The notes: a model not told the origin generated them from the sequence alone. Numbered from the stretch's first letter, positions 9,047 through 18,956 are shown. The stretch: 54,416 nucleotides of DNA from Tannerellaceae bacterium (GCA_031271045.1 JAISWO010000019.1:1-54416); one strand, 5' to 3'. Translations and numbers: made by a program.

Positions 9047-10249
9047 ATGCTGAAAGACAAAAGAATCATATTAGGTATAACCGGAAGCATCGCCGCCTAC
9101 AAATCGGCATACCTGATTCGCCTGCTGGTAAAGAAAGGCGCCGAAGTGCAGGTCGTCATCACTCCTGCCGGCAAAGAATTTATCACCCCGCTTACGCTAT
9201 CCACCCTGAGCCGGCATCCGGTTATCAGCGAATTTTTCTCGAACCGCGATGGATCCTGGCACAGTCATGTAGACCTGGGGCTTTGGGCTGACGCCATGCT
9301 GATCGCCCCTGCCACGGCAGCTACGATCGGGAAAATGGCAAACGGCATCGCCGACAATATGCTGGTAACAACTTATCTCTCGTGCAAAGCCCCCGTCTTC
9401 ATAGCTCCGGCAATGGACCTGGATATGTTTGCCCATCCCACTACGCAACAGAACATAGACCGTCTGCGCTCGTTCGGCCATCACATCATCGAGCCAACCG
9501 AAGGCGAATTAGCCAGCGCCCTGGAAGGAAAAGGCCGAATGGAAGAACCGGAAAAGATCGTAACCTTACTGGAACACTTCTTTGCAGCCTCCCATACTCT
9601 CCAAAAAAAAAAGATACTGATAACCGCCGGGCCAACCTACGAGAAGATTGACCCGGTACGCTTCATCGGCAATTACTCGTCCGGCAAGATGGGCTTTGCC
9701 CTGGCAGAAACATGCGCCAGGCGGGGAGCGGACGTCACGCTGATTGCCGGCCCGGTATCCTTATCGGCAAAACATCCGAAAATCAAACGCATCGACGTGG
9801 AATCAGCCGAAGAAATGTACCAGGCAGCAATCAAAACATTCCCCGAGGCAGATGCCGCCCTCCTCTGCGCCGCTGTGGCCGATTACCGCCCGGAAACAAG
9901 CTCCGCCGACAAGATCAAACGAGACGATAAAGACCGTATGACACTTCACCTGACAGCCAACAAAGACATTGCCGCTTCGCTGGGAGCGCTCAAGCGCGAA
10001 GGACAGATACTCGCAGGCTTTGCCCTGGAAACAACCGACGAAATACGCCATGCACAGGAAAAACGAAAGAAGAAAAACCTCGACTTCATCGTCCTGAACT
10101 CCCTGCGCGAACCGGGGGCCGGCTTCCGTACGGATACCAACAAGATCAGTATCCTCGACAAGCAGGGAGAAATAACCGCCTATCCGCTCAAAAGCAAGCA
10201 AGCCGTGGCGGAAGACATCGTAAACAAACTGGAAACACTATGGATATGA
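9047..10249 (+). CDS. coaBC: Bifunctional phosphopantothenoylcysteine decarboxylase / phosphopantothenate-cysteine ligase
   Basis: A 400-residue fusion that carries two steps of coenzyme A synthesis. The N-terminal CoaC flavoprotein (about 1-180) has GITGSIAAYKSAYLIRLL, the catalytic His74 region (WHSHVDL), and PAMDLDMF. The CoaB ligase (about 185-400) has ITAGPTYEKIDPVRFIGN, YSSGKMG and the CTP-site lysine region. In the CoaC segment the loop expected to hold the catalytic Cys reads ELASALEGKGRM with no Cys. An upstream in-frame extension exists inside the dehydrogenase gene, but homology begins at the ATG at 9047. Confidence 0.94.
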   Translation: MLKDKRIILGITGSIAAYKSAYLIRLLVKKGAEVQVVITPAGKEFITPLTLSTLSRHPVISEFFSNRDGSWHSHVDLGLWADAMLIAPATAATIGKMANGIADNMLVTTYLSCKAPVFIAPAMDLDMFAHPTTQQNIDRLRSFGHHIIEPTEGELASALEGKGRMEEPEKIVTLLEHFFAASHTLQKKKILITAGPTYEKIDPVRFIGNYSSGKMGFALAETCARRGADVTLIAGPVSLSAKHPKIKRIDVESAEEMYQAAIKTFPEADAALLCAAVADYRPETSSADKIKRDDKDRMTLHLTANKDIAASLGALKREGQILAGFALETTDEIRHAQEKRKKKNLDFIVLNSLREPGAGFRTDTNKISILDKQGEITAYPLKSKQAVAEDIVNKLETLWI

Positions 10250-11145
10250 CACCCTTTCGTAACATATTATGCGGCCTGCTGCTACTGACAGCCTTCGCCG
10301 CCGAAGCCCAGGAGATGAACGCCCGGATCACCATCAACAGCGACAAGATACAGGGCACAAACAAACAAATATACTCCTCGCTCCAAAATACGCTGACAGA
10401 GTTTGTGAACAGCCGCAAATGGACGGATGCTACCTTTACGGCAAACGAAAAAATTGACTGCACAATCACCCTCATCATCAATGAACATATCGACACGCAG
10501 TTTAAATCGGAAATACAACTCCAGGCACGCCGCCCCGTCTACAACTCAGGCTATACCACCAACATCCTGAACATCCAGGACCGGCAGCTCGACTTTGAAT
10601 ACATCGAGTACTCCCCCCTGGAGTATACGGAGAATACGCTGGAAAGCAATCTGACGGCCGCCATCGTCTATTACATATATATTATACTGGGATTGGATTT
10701 CGACAGCTTCTCTCCCAAGGGAGGAACCGCCTTCTTCCAGCAAGCCCAGCAGATCGTCAACCTCGCCCAATCTCAACCGGCCTGGAACGGATGGAAGGCC
10801 TTCGAAAACGACCGCAACCGCCACGCCATCGCAACGGCGCTGACCGAAAACACCGCCGACGGATTCCGCACCCTCTGGTACGACTATCACCGCAAAGGAT
10901 TAGACGAAATGGCCGCCAACGCAGACCGCGGACGTACAACCATCCTGGAAGCCCTCCCCGCGCTGGAACAACTCAAAAGCGCACGCCCCACCTCCGTCCT
11001 GTTGCAGATATTCTCGGACGCCAAGCTCGACGAAGTCATCGCAATCTATTCCAAGGCCAATACACAGGAAAAACAGAACGGACTGAAAATGCTGACCAAC
11101 CTCTACCCCACCGCTTCCTCCCGCTTGGAAGCGTTAAACAAATAA
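10240..11145 (+). CDS. DUF4835 family protein (PorD-like), secreted
   Basis: A 301-residue protein with an N-terminal signal peptide (hydrophobic ILCGLLLLTAFAAEAQ). The body (INSDKIQGTNKQIYSSLQNTL, then FFQQAQQIVNLAQ and a C-terminal AIYSKANTQEKQNGLKML) matches the DUF4835 family, which is linked to the type IX secretion protein PorD by family naming; that link is from memory and not tested. It overlaps coaBC by 10 bases and is followed by recN after 6 bases, the usual order in Bacteroidota. It should act in the periplasm or at the envelope. Confidence 0.8.
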   Translation: MDMTPFRNILCGLLLLTAFAAEAQEMNARITINSDKIQGTNKQIYSSLQNTLTEFVNSRKWTDATFTANEKIDCTITLIINEHIDTQFKSEIQLQARRPVYNSGYTTNILNIQDRQLDFEYIEYSPLEYTENTLESNLTAAIVYYIYIILGLDFDSFSPKGGTAFFQQAQQIVNLAQSQPAWNGWKAFENDRNRHAIATALTENTADGFRTLWYDYHRKGLDEMAANADRGRTTILEALPALEQLKSARPTSVLLQIFSDAKLDEVIAIYSKANTQEKQNGLKMLTNLYPTASSRLEALNK

Positions 11146-11151
11146 GACCCT

Positions 11152-12807
11152 ATGCTGAAGTCCCTTTTTATAAGGAACTACGTCCTGATCGACAGTCTGG
11201 ATATACGTTTCAATGAGCCTTTCGCCGTCATAACGGGCGAAACGGGAGCCGGCAAGTCCATCATCATCGGCGCCCTCTCCTTAGTATTAGGCCAACGGGC
11301 CGACGTGAAAAGCATCAAAAAAGGAGAAGACAAATGCACAATAGAAGCAACCTTCGACATTTCCTCCTACCGATTGGAGCCCCTCTTCCTGGAAAACGAA
11401 CTGGAATATGACCCGCAAACCTGCATCCTCCGGCGCGAACTCTATGCTTCGGGCAAAACACGGATCTTCGTGAACGACTCCCCGGCCTCGCTGAATGTCG
11501 TCAAAGACCTGGGCAATCGCCTGATCGATATTCATTCGCAACATCAGAACCTCTTGCTTGCCGACACCCACTTCCAGTTGCAGGTCGTAGACATAATGGC
11601 CCGGAACGAAACGCTGCTGCTCCGATACAAGAAGGAATACGCCCGTTACCACTCGCTCCGGAAAGAATTAAAAGAGACAATAGAGAAGGCCGCGCGCACA
11701 AAACAAGACGAAGACTACATCCGCTTCCAGTTGCAACAATTGGAAGAAGCCAAACTAACCGAAGGCGAACAGGACGACCTGGAAAGCGAACTGAAAACGC
11801 GCACCCATGCCGAAGAAATCAAAGCAACACTCTACCGGATAACAGACCTGCTCAACGGCGAAGACCAAGGAATCGTCAACCACCTCAAGGAAGCCCTCTC
11901 ACTGGCCGAAACCCTGGAGCGCTTCTATCCCTCGAAAGAAACAACCGAACGCCTGCGCACCGCCTACCTCGACCTCAAAGACCTCGCCGACGAAACAGAC
12001 GCGCGAAAGGAAGACATCGAGTCCGACCCCGAACGCCTGCAATGGCTAAACGAACGCTTAGACACATTATATACCTTGCAACAAAAACACCGCCTGCCCA
12101 CAACCGGCGAACTCATCGCCCTGCAAGCAAACTACCGCCACCAACTCGCCGAAATAGAATCCTTCGACGAACAAATCAAAGCCCTGACCGCCCAACAGGA
12201 AGCCGCCCGCAAGGAAGTCCTCGCCCAAGCCACCGCCCTGACCGCCCAGCGCCGGAAAGCCGCCGCCCACATCGCCGCCTGCCTGGTCGAAAACCTGTCG
12301 CAGTTAGGCATGCCCCACACCCGCTTCCGCGTAGACCTCATACAGAAAGAAGAACCCGACAACGACGGCCTGGACGAAGTCCGGTTCCTCTTCTCCGCCA
12401 ACAAGAACGCCGCCCTTGAGCGCGTTGCGCAAACCGCCTCCGGAGGCGAGACCTCCCGACTGATGCTCTGCATTAAAGCCATGATAGCAGGCTTCACCGC
12501 CCTGCCGGCCATCCTGTTCGACGAAGTAGACATGGGCGTATCCGGCGAAATTGCCGACAAAATGGGAGACATCATGCAGGAATTGGCCACGAAAATGCAA
12601 GTCATCGCCATCACCCACCTCCCCCAGATCGCTTCCAAAGGCAAAGAACACTACTACGTCTACAAACAAGACACCTCCGAACACACCCTGACCCAAATCC
12701 GCAAGTTAAGTCCCGACGAACGAGTCAAAGAAGTCGCCCGCATGTTAAGCGGAGCCACTTTGACGGAAGCCTCCATAGCCAATGCACGCGAACTACTACA
12801 AATATGA
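11152..12807 (+). CDS. recN: DNA repair ATPase RecN
   Basis: A 551-residue SMC-like protein of normal length. The N-terminal ATPase half has Walker A ITGETGAGKSIIIGAL (Gly29-Ser36 core); a central helical coiled-coil region (about 160-360) is rich in Glu, Lys and Gln; the C-terminal half carries the signature ASGGETSRLML, Walker B ILFDEVDMGVSGEIA and the ITHLPQIAS switch. RecN acts early in double-strand break repair. It sits between DUF4835 and rlmB in the long plus-strand run. Confidence 0.96.
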   Translation: MLKSLFIRNYVLIDSLDIRFNEPFAVITGETGAGKSIIIGALSLVLGQRADVKSIKKGEDKCTIEATFDISSYRLEPLFLENELEYDPQTCILRRELYASGKTRIFVNDSPASLNVVKDLGNRLIDIHSQHQNLLLADTHFQLQVVDIMARNETLLLRYKKEYARYHSLRKELKETIEKAARTKQDEDYIRFQLQQLEEAKLTEGEQDDLESELKTRTHAEEIKATLYRITDLLNGEDQGIVNHLKEALSLAETLERFYPSKETTERLRTAYLDLKDLADETDARKEDIESDPERLQWLNERLDTLYTLQQKHRLPTTGELIALQANYRHQLAEIESFDEQIKALTAQQEAARKEVLAQATALTAQRRKAAAHIAACLVENLSQLGMPHTRFRVDLIQKEEPDNDGLDEVRFLFSANKNAALERVAQTASGGETSRLMLCIKAMIAGFTALPAILFDEVDMGVSGEIADKMGDIMQELATKMQVIAITHLPQIASKGKEHYYVYKQDTSEHTLTQIRKLSPDERVKEVARMLSGATLTEASIANARELLQI

Positions 12808-12831
12808 GTTTCTAAAGCCTTTAGAAACCTC
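12806..12831. other. Hairpin between recN and rlmB
   Basis: TTTCTAAAG and CTTTAGAAA form a 9-bp stem overlapping the recN stop codon, without a following T run. It could be an mRNA processing or stability element; no function is demonstrated. Confidence 0.4.
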
Positions 12832-12848
12832 CAAATAAAAAAATCAGC

Positions 12849-13595
12849 ATGAAAGAAAATGAAATGATATTTGGCCTGCGCGCCGTTATCGAAGCCATAC
12901 AGGCCGGCAAAGAAATAGAAAAGATCGTCATCAAGCGCGAACTCCAAAGCGATCTCTCCGGAGAACTCTTTGAAGCCCTTAAAGGACAAGACATCCCCGT
13001 CCAGCGCGTTCCCGCCGAACGCCTGACGCGCCTGACACGCAAAAATCACCAGGGAGTCATCGCCCTGGTATCCGCCATCACCTACCAACGCCTGGAAGAC
13101 ATCGTCCCCTTCGTCTACGAACAAGGCAAGAACCCCCTCATCGTACTGCTCGACGGCGTAACCGACGTACGCAACTTCGGAGCCATCGCCCGCACCTGCG
13201 AATGTGCCGGAGTAGACGCCATCGTCATACCCTCTAAAGGAAGCGCAACCGTCAACGCCGACGCCATAAAAACCTCAGCCGGCGCCTTGCACCTGCTGCC
13301 CGTCTGCAAAGAAAAAAGCATCGGCGACGCCATACGCTTCCTCCAGGCAAGCGGCGTAAAAGTAATCGCCGCCAGCGAAAAAGCCCCCGACCCCTATACC
13401 TCCATCGCCTGCGACACCCCCCTGGCCATCGTCATGGGCGCCGAAGACACCGGCGTCTCTTCCGCCAACCTGCACCTCTGCGACCATATCGTCAGAATAC
13501 CCCTTTTCGGCAACATTGCCTCCCTCAACGTCTCCGTAGCCTCGGCCATCCTCCTCTACGAAGCCGTCCGCCAACGCACAAACCCCGGCCAATAA
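12849..13595 (+). CDS. rlmB: 23S rRNA (guanosine-2'-O-)-methyltransferase RlmB
   Basis: A 248-residue SpoU/TrmH-family (SPOUT) methyltransferase. An N-terminal substrate-binding domain (IFGLRAVIEAIQAGKEIEKI) is followed by the trefoil-knot catalytic domain with motif 1 DGVTDVRNFGAIARTCECAG, motif 2 IVMGAEDTGVS, and motif 3 IPLFGNIASLNVSVASAILLYE. It methylates a conserved guanosine of 23S rRNA (G2251 in E. coli numbering). The ATG at 12849 gives the family's usual start; a second Met follows at position 5. Confidence 0.93.
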   Translation: MKENEMIFGLRAVIEAIQAGKEIEKIVIKRELQSDLSGELFEALKGQDIPVQRVPAERLTRLTRKNHQGVIALVSAITYQRLEDIVPFVYEQGKNPLIVLLDGVTDVRNFGAIARTCECAGVDAIVIPSKGSATVNADAIKTSAGALHLLPVCKEKSIGDAIRFLQASGVKVIAASEKAPDPYTSIACDTPLAIVMGAEDTGVSSANLHLCDHIVRIPLFGNIASLNVSVASAILLYEAVRQRTNPGQ

Positions 13596-13663
13596 ACAAA
13601 AGAGAACAATCGCCGTCCGACAAGAAAATTCAGACGATAATGCGTATTATAATGAAAAAATAT

Positions 13664-13671
13664 TACCTTTG
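13664..13671 (+). promoter_or_regulatory. -7 promoter element for rpsF-rpsR-rplI
   Basis: TACCTTTG is an exact Bacteroidota -7 element 46 bases upstream of rpsF, in an AT-rich leader without a recognisable ribosomal-protein binding hairpin. Confidence 0.7.
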
Positions 13672-13717
13672 CACCTCGAAATAAACAATTAATTATCAAA
13701 TAGAGAAACAGAATTTT

Positions 13718-14086
13718 ATGAACAATTACGAAACCGTTTTCATTTTAACTCCCGTTTTGTCTGAAGTTCAGATGAAGGAAGCGGTAGAAAAATTCACAAA
13801 CCTCCTGAAATCAGAAGGAGCCGAGATTGTGAATGAAGAAAACTGGGGATTACGCAAATTAGCCTATCCCATCGACAAGAAAACAACCGGTTTTTATCAA
13901 TTGGTTGAATTTAAAGCCAACCCTCAAACCATTGAGACGTTGGAAATAAACTTCCGCCGCGACGAGCGGGTAATCCGGTTCCTGACCTTCCGCCAGGACA
14001 AATTCGCCGCCGAATATGCGGCCAAAAGGAGAAACCTGAAATCAGCCGCTAAAGAAACAATAAAAGAAACAGTAAAAGAGATTTAA
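13718..14086 (+). CDS. rpsF: 30S ribosomal protein S6
   Basis: A 122-residue S6 protein: [21 protein letters not shown] at the start, the [21 protein letters not shown] core and [13 protein letters not shown] near residue 90. S6 binds the 30S platform as a heterodimer with S18. It is the first gene of a three-gene ribosomal operon (rpsR begins 2 bases after its stop). Confidence 0.97.
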   Translation: MNNYETVFILTPVLSEVQMKEAVEKFTNLLKSEGAEIVNEENWGLRKLAYPIDKKTTGFYQLVEFKANPQTIETLEINFRRDERVIRFLTFRQDKFAAEYAAKRRNLKSAAKETIKETVKEI

Positions 14087-14088
14087 TT

Positions 14089-14355
14089 ATGGCAATACAA
14101 TCTGAAATCAGGTATTTAACCCCCCCGTCAGTCGACGTTAAAAAGAAGAAATACTGTCGCTTCAAAAAGAGCGGTATCAAATATATCGACTATAAAGACC
14201 CTGAGTTCCTGAAGAAATTCCTGAACGAACAAGGGAAAATACTGCCCCGCCGCATCACCGGCACATCGCTGAAGTTCCAGCGCCGCGTAGCCCAAGCAGT
14301 AAAAAGAGCCCGCCATCTGGCACTGCTCCCATACGTGACCGACCTGATGAAATAA
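14089..14355 (+). CDS. rpsR: 30S ribosomal protein S18
   Basis: An 88-residue S18 protein with the core motifs [17 protein letters not shown], the [17 protein letters not shown] signature and [16 protein letters not shown] near the C-terminus. It sits between S6 and L9, the canonical order, and partners S6 in the 30S subunit. Confidence 0.97.
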   Translation: MAIQSEIRYLTPPSVDVKKKKYCRFKKSGIKYIDYKDPEFLKKFLNEQGKILPRRITGTSLKFQRRVAQAVKRARHLALLPYVTDLMK

Positions 14356-14376
14356 TCCAAAAAGAGGAGACAGAAT

Positions 14377-14820
14377 ATGCAAGTTATTTTGAAAGAAGAC
14401 ATAGCAAGCTTAGGCTACAAAGACGATATCGTAACCGTAAAAAGCGGCTACGGACGTAACTTTCTAATCCCGCAAGGAAAAGCGGTAATCGCTTCCGAAC
14501 AAGCCAGAAAAATATTAGCCGAAAACCAACGGCAACGCGCCCATAAATTAGCAACAATCAAAGAAAACATGGAAGCGCTGGCAGCCAAACTGGAACCCAT
14601 ATCGCTGACAATCGGAGCTAAAACCAGTTCATCAGGAACAATCTTCGGATCCGTTTCAAACATACAAATAGCCGAAGCGCTGTCCAAAGAAGGCATTGAA
14701 ATCGACCGTAAGATCATCTATATTAAAGACCCCGTGAAAGAAGTGGGCAGCTATAAAGCGCTCGTTAAACTGCACAAGGATATCTCGGTAGAAATACCCT
14801 TTGATGTGATCTCCGAATAA
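14377..14820 (+). CDS. rplI: 50S ribosomal protein L9
   Basis: A 147-residue L9 of normal length: N-terminal [19 protein letters not shown] and [13 protein letters not shown], a connecting helix (about 45-75) and a C-terminal domain ([19 protein letters not shown]). It binds 23S rRNA at the base of the L1 stalk. It is the last gene of its operon and is followed by a terminator. Confidence 0.97.
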   Translation: MQVILKEDIASLGYKDDIVTVKSGYGRNFLIPQGKAVIASEQARKILAENQRQRAHKLATIKENMEALAAKLEPISLTIGAKTSSSGTIFGSVSNIQIAEALSKEGIEIDRKIIYIKDPVKEVGSYKALVKLHKDISVEIPFDVISE

Positions 14821-14845
14821 GATCTTGATTTATTTATCATACGTA

Positions 14846-14885
14846 AAAACGGGGAGAATCCGCAAGGATCTCCCCGTTTTTTTTA
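14846..14885 (+). terminator. Rho-independent terminator after rplI
   Basis: AAACGGGGAGA and its complement TCTCCCCGTTT (one inner mismatch region) form a GC-rich hairpin with a short loop, followed by a run of eight or more T. It ends the ribosomal protein operon. Confidence 0.88.
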
Positions 14886-14903
14886 TTAATCGACAAAAAA
14901 GAC

Positions 14904-14911
14904 TACATTTG
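14904..14911 (+). promoter_or_regulatory. -7 promoter element for the amidase-mlaD operon
   Basis: TACATTTG matches TAnnTTTG and lies 26 bases before the GTG start at 14938, which supports that start. Confidence 0.6.
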
Positions 14912-14937
14912 CCTTCAAATTTACGAATATAGGCAAA

Positions 14938-16083
14938 GTGAAGAGGTTTTTTATACTGTGGACACATTTAATAGTAATCAGTATCTTGTCTCTACCCGTT
15001 TTGCGGGCGGAAGAGAAAAACTTTACGGTCGTAATTGACGCCGGACACGGCGGAAAAGACTCCGGAGCCAAAGGACGGACAATCTATGAAAAGGCAATAA
15101 ACCTGTCAGTAGCCATTAAATTAGGTAATCTGATAGCAGAAAACCAAGACCGTGTGAAAGTAATCTACACCCGGAAGACCGACCGGTTTATCGGATTAGA
15201 CGAACGAGCTAATATAGCCAATCACAACAAAGCAGACCTCTTTATCTCCATCCATGCCAATGCCATAAAAAATGCCAGCCATATCTCCGGAACAGAAACA
15301 TTCACACTCGGACTGGCCAATAGCAAAGAAAACCAGGAAGTCGCCAAGCGGGAAAACTCAGCAATCCTACTCGAAGATAATTACCTCCAAAAATATGAAG
15401 GCTTCGACCCCAATTCCACCGAATCGTATATTATCTTCGAATTTATGCAAAACACGCACATGGAACAAAGCATCAACCTGGCCTCCCGAATACAAAAAGC
15501 TTTCAAAGGAACCAAACGAAACGACCGGGGCGTCAAACAAGCCGGCCTATTAGTCCTGCGTAAAACCAGCATGCCAAGCGTATTAGTAGAACTCGGCTTC
15601 CTCACCAATTCGGAAGAAGAACGTTTTATGAAATCGGCCGACGGACAAAACAAATTGGCTAAAGCGATCTACGACGCCTTTGTCGCCTATAAACATGAGT
15701 ACGACAAGAGGCAGAACGTGGCCGCCACCCCTGCCCGGAAAGTAACCTCGCCCCCCAAAGACTCTCCGACCAAAGCTCCGGCTTCTACAACCGCCTCTGC
15801 CGCCCCCAAAACCACTACGACGACACAAGCGAAAAAGAACGTGCTGCTATACAAGATACAGATCCTTACTTCCGAAAAAAAACTGCCGGCCAACTCCAAA
15901 CAGTTTAAGGGATACAAGAATGTATCCTTTTACGAAGAAAACGGGCTGTATAAATACACCTATGGCGAGTCAACCGACTTGACAACAATTAAAGCAACTC
16001 ACAAGAAAATACAAAAAGACTTCAAAGGCGCCTTTATCATAGCATTTAAAGACGGCAAACGAGTAAGGCAAAACAGTAAATAA
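14938..16083 (+). CDS. N-acetylmuramoyl-L-alanine amidase (Amidase_3) with C-terminal SPOR-like region
   Basis: A 381-residue exported zinc amidase that cuts the amide bond between MurNAc and L-Ala in peptidoglycan. It starts with GTG; residues 1-24 form a signal peptide (FFILWTHLIVISILSLPVL). The catalytic domain (about 29-235) shows the zinc ligands His37 (VVIDAGHGGKDSG), Glu51 and His105 (FISIHANAI), and the catalytic-Glu motif MPSVLVELGFLTN. A Pro/Thr/Ala-rich linker (about 255-295) leads to a C-terminal region (LLYKIQILTSEKK to the end) resembling a SPOR-type murein-binding fold. It shares an operon with mlaD. Confidence 0.93.
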   Translation: MKRFFILWTHLIVISILSLPVLRAEEKNFTVVIDAGHGGKDSGAKGRTIYEKAINLSVAIKLGNLIAENQDRVKVIYTRKTDRFIGLDERANIANHNKADLFISIHANAIKNASHISGTETFTLGLANSKENQEVAKRENSAILLEDNYLQKYEGFDPNSTESYIIFEFMQNTHMEQSINLASRIQKAFKGTKRNDRGVKQAGLLVLRKTSMPSVLVELGFLTNSEEERFMKSADGQNKLAKAIYDAFVAYKHEYDKRQNVAATPARKVTSPPKDSPTKAPASTTASAAPKTTTTTQAKKNVLLYKIQILTSEKKLPANSKQFKGYKNVSFYEENGLYKYTYGESTDLTTIKATHKKIQKDFKGAFIIAFKDGKRVRQNSK

Positions 16084-16094
16084 CAATAAGAAAG

Positions 16095-16985
16095 ATGATG
16101 ATGAAAAGGAAATTTACAAAAGAAGCCAAAATAGGAATCATAACTATCGTTGGCATCACACTACTGTATTTAGGCATAAACTATCTGAAAGGTATCAATC
16201 TGTTTGAACCTTCAAACCAGTACTTCGTTTCGTTCGACAACGTAAAAGACGTGACAATCTCAAGCCCGGTCTTTGTCGATGGCTTCAAAGTAGGACTCGT
16301 AAGAAGTCTCAGCTACGATTATAACACCACAAATAAAATAAAAGCGGAAATAAGCCTGGACAATGACATGAAAATCAACAAAGGAAGCTACGTATTAATA
16401 GTCAGAAGCTTCCTGGGAGGAGCAGAACTGCATCTTCATCTAAATACATATACCAACGAATACATGAAATCGGGGGAGACGCTGGAAGGACGACAGGGCG
16501 GAGATATGATGGGCTCCATACAGGACAATCTTCTGCCTGCGATGGAAGGTCTACTTCACAGGATAGACTCCGTATTGGCCGGCTTGCAAACACTGGTCAA
16601 TCATCCGGCGCTATCGCAATCATTCGACCATATCGAAAAGACAACCGGCAACTTGGAAGTATCAAGCCAACAGCTTAACCGACTGCTGAGCAAAGATGTG
16701 CCACTCATTCTATCAGATCTGAAGACTGTAAGCCAAAACTTTTCCGGCATCAGCGAAGATCTGAAAAGTTTAGACCTGCAAACAACCGTCAAGAGCGTAA
16801 ACGAAACCCTGGCAAACCTGAAATTGGCTACCGGCAAAATAAATTCCAGAGACAACACCTTAGGCCTGCTGCTGAATGACGATTCGCTCTATTATCACAT
16901 GAACGGGACGATGATGAACGCTTCCAGACTCCTGTTTGACCTGCGCGAACACCCTAAACGATACGTTCATTTCTCGCTATTTTGA
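16095..16985 (+). CDS. MCE/MlaD family lipid-transport protein
   Basis: A 296-residue protein with an N-terminal membrane anchor (IGIITIVGITLLYLGINYL) and one MCE domain (about 38-120: FVSFDNVKDVTISSPVFVDGFKVG and LGGAELHLHL), followed by a helical C-terminal region rich in polar residues. MlaD-like proteins bind phospholipids in the periplasm and work with an MlaE permease and MlaF ATPase; those two genes lie 35 kb away at 52079-53568. It starts 11 bases after the amidase gene. Three consecutive ATG codons make the exact start ambiguous by two residues. Confidence 0.88.
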   Translation: MMMKRKFTKEAKIGIITIVGITLLYLGINYLKGINLFEPSNQYFVSFDNVKDVTISSPVFVDGFKVGLVRSLSYDYNTTNKIKAEISLDNDMKINKGSYVLIVRSFLGGAELHLHLNTYTNEYMKSGETLEGRQGGDMMGSIQDNLLPAMEGLLHRIDSVLAGLQTLVNHPALSQSFDHIEKTTGNLEVSSQQLNRLLSKDVPLILSDLKTVSQNFSGISEDLKSLDLQTTVKSVNETLANLKLATGKINSRDNTLGLLLNDDSLYYHMNGTMMNASRLLFDLREHPKRYVHFSLF

Positions 16986-17482
16986 GATCTTTTTATTGCC
17001 GAAATTCGAGAGATGATTGTTGAGTTTTGATTCGTGAAACCTGCTTCAAAGTCAAGACTTTAGAAAGACATCCGAATCACAATATTCTATTATACAGTCA
17101 GATATAAGTGTGTAAAGTAATCGCAAGGGATTACGGACAAAGAAAAATATCGCGACTTTATAGTCATTTTTCTCTGTCAAATACACAGTGTAAGTAGAAT
17201 TAATCTAATTAAAAAAACGCTCCTCAATTTTTCGAATGAAGCCTTCTAATCTCTTTACGATAAACGGGTAGAAACACCTCTCAAAAGAGCTAACATTATC
17301 TACTCAAAATTCGACAATCCTAAACTGCCTTTGTAGTAAGGCTTTTATCCTATCCTGCATGCGATCTTGTAAGATACTGGTAAACAGACGACTATTTTTA
17401 TTCCAAAAATCCAAATGAATCTTCTGTTTTTTTTTCTGGATATAAATCCAACCTTTGTAAAAGTAAAATAGATTTTTTCATT
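16986..17482. other. AT-rich non-coding stretch upstream of dnaA
   Basis: This 497-base gap has no convincing gene. It holds a short hairpin (GTAATC..GATTAC near 17117-17134), several A/T runs, and a weak -7-like AACCTTTG at 17450-17457 before dnaA. I found no good DnaA boxes (TTATCCACA and close variants), so it is not called an origin. Confidence 0.6.
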
Positions 17483-18880
17483 ATGAAAATGGATTATAAA
17501 ATATCGTGGGATCTGTGTCTGGCTGTCATTCGTGATATCGTGCCCGACGCCGCTTTTAACACTTGGTTTACCCCCATAGTACCGTTGTCTTACGAACACA
17601 ACAAATTTACGATTCAAGTCCCCACCCAGTTCTTCTATGAATATCTGGAAGAGAGGTACGTCGATGTTCTCAAACTTACGATAGAACGGGTCTTCGGTCC
17701 GGGTACGATACTCAACTACCGGGTCATGATAGACATGACAACCGGAGGAACGGTAGATTATCCGGCGGAAAATGCTTCGACGGCAATAAAGAAGATTGTT
17801 CCGAAAGATGCAAACAAAGCCCCGGCCCCATTTGCTCAACCGGTTGCACAAGATCTGGACTCTCAACTGAATCCCAAATATAATTTCGCTAATTACTTTG
17901 AAGGAAAAAGCAATCGTTTTGTCCGCGTGGCCGGCGAATCCGTCGCACAGAACCCGGGAAAAACAGCCTTTAACCCCTTATTTATCTATGGACCTTCCGG
18001 CGTTGGCAAAACGCATTTATGCCATGCTATCGGGACGCGGATACGCGAACTCCACCCGGAAAAGAAAGTCCTGTACGTATCGTCTCACTTGTTTTACGTA
18101 CAATTCTCGGATGCCACACGCAAGAATACGACAAACGATTTTCTTTATTTTTATCAGAATCTGGATGTGCTCATCCTCGACGATATTCAGGAACTGATAG
18201 GCAAGGAAAAAACACAGAATACCTTTTTCCATATATTCAACCATTTCCACCATTTAAGCAAACAATTGATATTGACTTGCGACAAGGCTCCGGTAGAAAT
18301 GCAGGGCATGGAAGAGAGATTGATAACAAGGTTGAAAGCCGGTCTGAGAGCCGAATTATACCGCCCCGACCCGGAACTGAGAAAGAAAATATTGAAAAAC
18401 AAAGTACAACACGATGGCATTTCCATTTCCGATGAAGTGATTGATTTCATTGCTGATAACGTAAAGGATAATATTCGCGACCTGGAAGGCGTTCTCGTTT
18501 CCCTGATGGCTAATTCGGTGATCAACAATCACGAGATAGATATGGCACTGGCCAAACGAATCATCAGTCAGGCCATACGTCTGGAAAACAAAGCCATCTC
18601 TATAGAGGCAATAGAAGAAGTGGTTTGTAATTACCTGAATCTGGAACGCGCGGTTGTGCAGACCCTTTCCCGTAAACGCGAAATCGTGCAAGCTCGTCAA
18701 CTGACGATGTACTTATCAAAAAAATACACGGATCATTCCCTTTCTCATATCGGAAAAGTAGTAGGAAAGAAAGATCATGCAACCGTACTGCATGCCTGTA
18801 AAGCCATAAAAGACCAGATCGAAACCAGTAAGGCCTTCCGGTCAACTGTCGAGGAAATAGAAGCGAAACTGAAGAGCTAA
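17483..18880 (+). CDS. dnaA: Chromosomal replication initiator DnaA
   Basis: A 465-residue protein of normal length. Domain I (about 1-85) has AFNTWFTPIVPLSY; a variable linker follows (about 90-130); domain III is an AAA+ ATPase with Walker A YGPSGVGKTH (169-178) and Walker B VLILDDIQEL; domain IV is the DNA-binding helix-turn-helix with the signature GKKDHATVLHACKAI near the C-terminus. It opens the replication origin. It is alone between two non-coding gaps and is followed by a terminator. Confidence 0.97.
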   Translation: MKMDYKISWDLCLAVIRDIVPDAAFNTWFTPIVPLSYEHNKFTIQVPTQFFYEYLEERYVDVLKLTIERVFGPGTILNYRVMIDMTTGGTVDYPAENASTAIKKIVPKDANKAPAPFAQPVAQDLDSQLNPKYNFANYFEGKSNRFVRVAGESVAQNPGKTAFNPLFIYGPSGVGKTHLCHAIGTRIRELHPEKKVLYVSSHLFYVQFSDATRKNTTNDFLYFYQNLDVLILDDIQELIGKEKTQNTFFHIFNHFHHLSKQLILTCDKAPVEMQGMEERLITRLKAGLRAELYRPDPELRKKILKNKVQHDGISISDEVIDFIADNVKDNIRDLEGVLVSLMANSVINNHEIDMALAKRIISQAIRLENKAISIEAIEEVVCNYLNLERAVVQTLSRKREIVQARQLTMYLSKKYTDHSLSHIGKVVGKKDHATVLHACKAIKDQIETSKAFRSTVEEIEAKLKS

Positions 18881-18922
18881 AAAGCTGATGAAAAGCTGAT
18901 GAGTTGTTTTTTTTGAAAGAAG

Positions 18923-18956
18923 AAGGATGCTTCCATTAAGGAGGTGTCCTTTTTTC
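18923..18956 (+). terminator. Terminator after dnaA
   Basis: AAGGATGCTTCC pairs with GGAGGTGTCCTT over 12 positions (including G-T pairs) around an ATTAA loop, followed by a run of T. It lies 43 bases after the dnaA stop codon. Confidence 0.75.

Noticed and set aside
16986..17482. Replication origin next to dnaA
   Set aside because: No convincing DnaA boxes and no clear AT-rich 13-mer set; dnaA is often far from the origin in Bacteroidota. A GC-skew plot of the full chromosome would decide.
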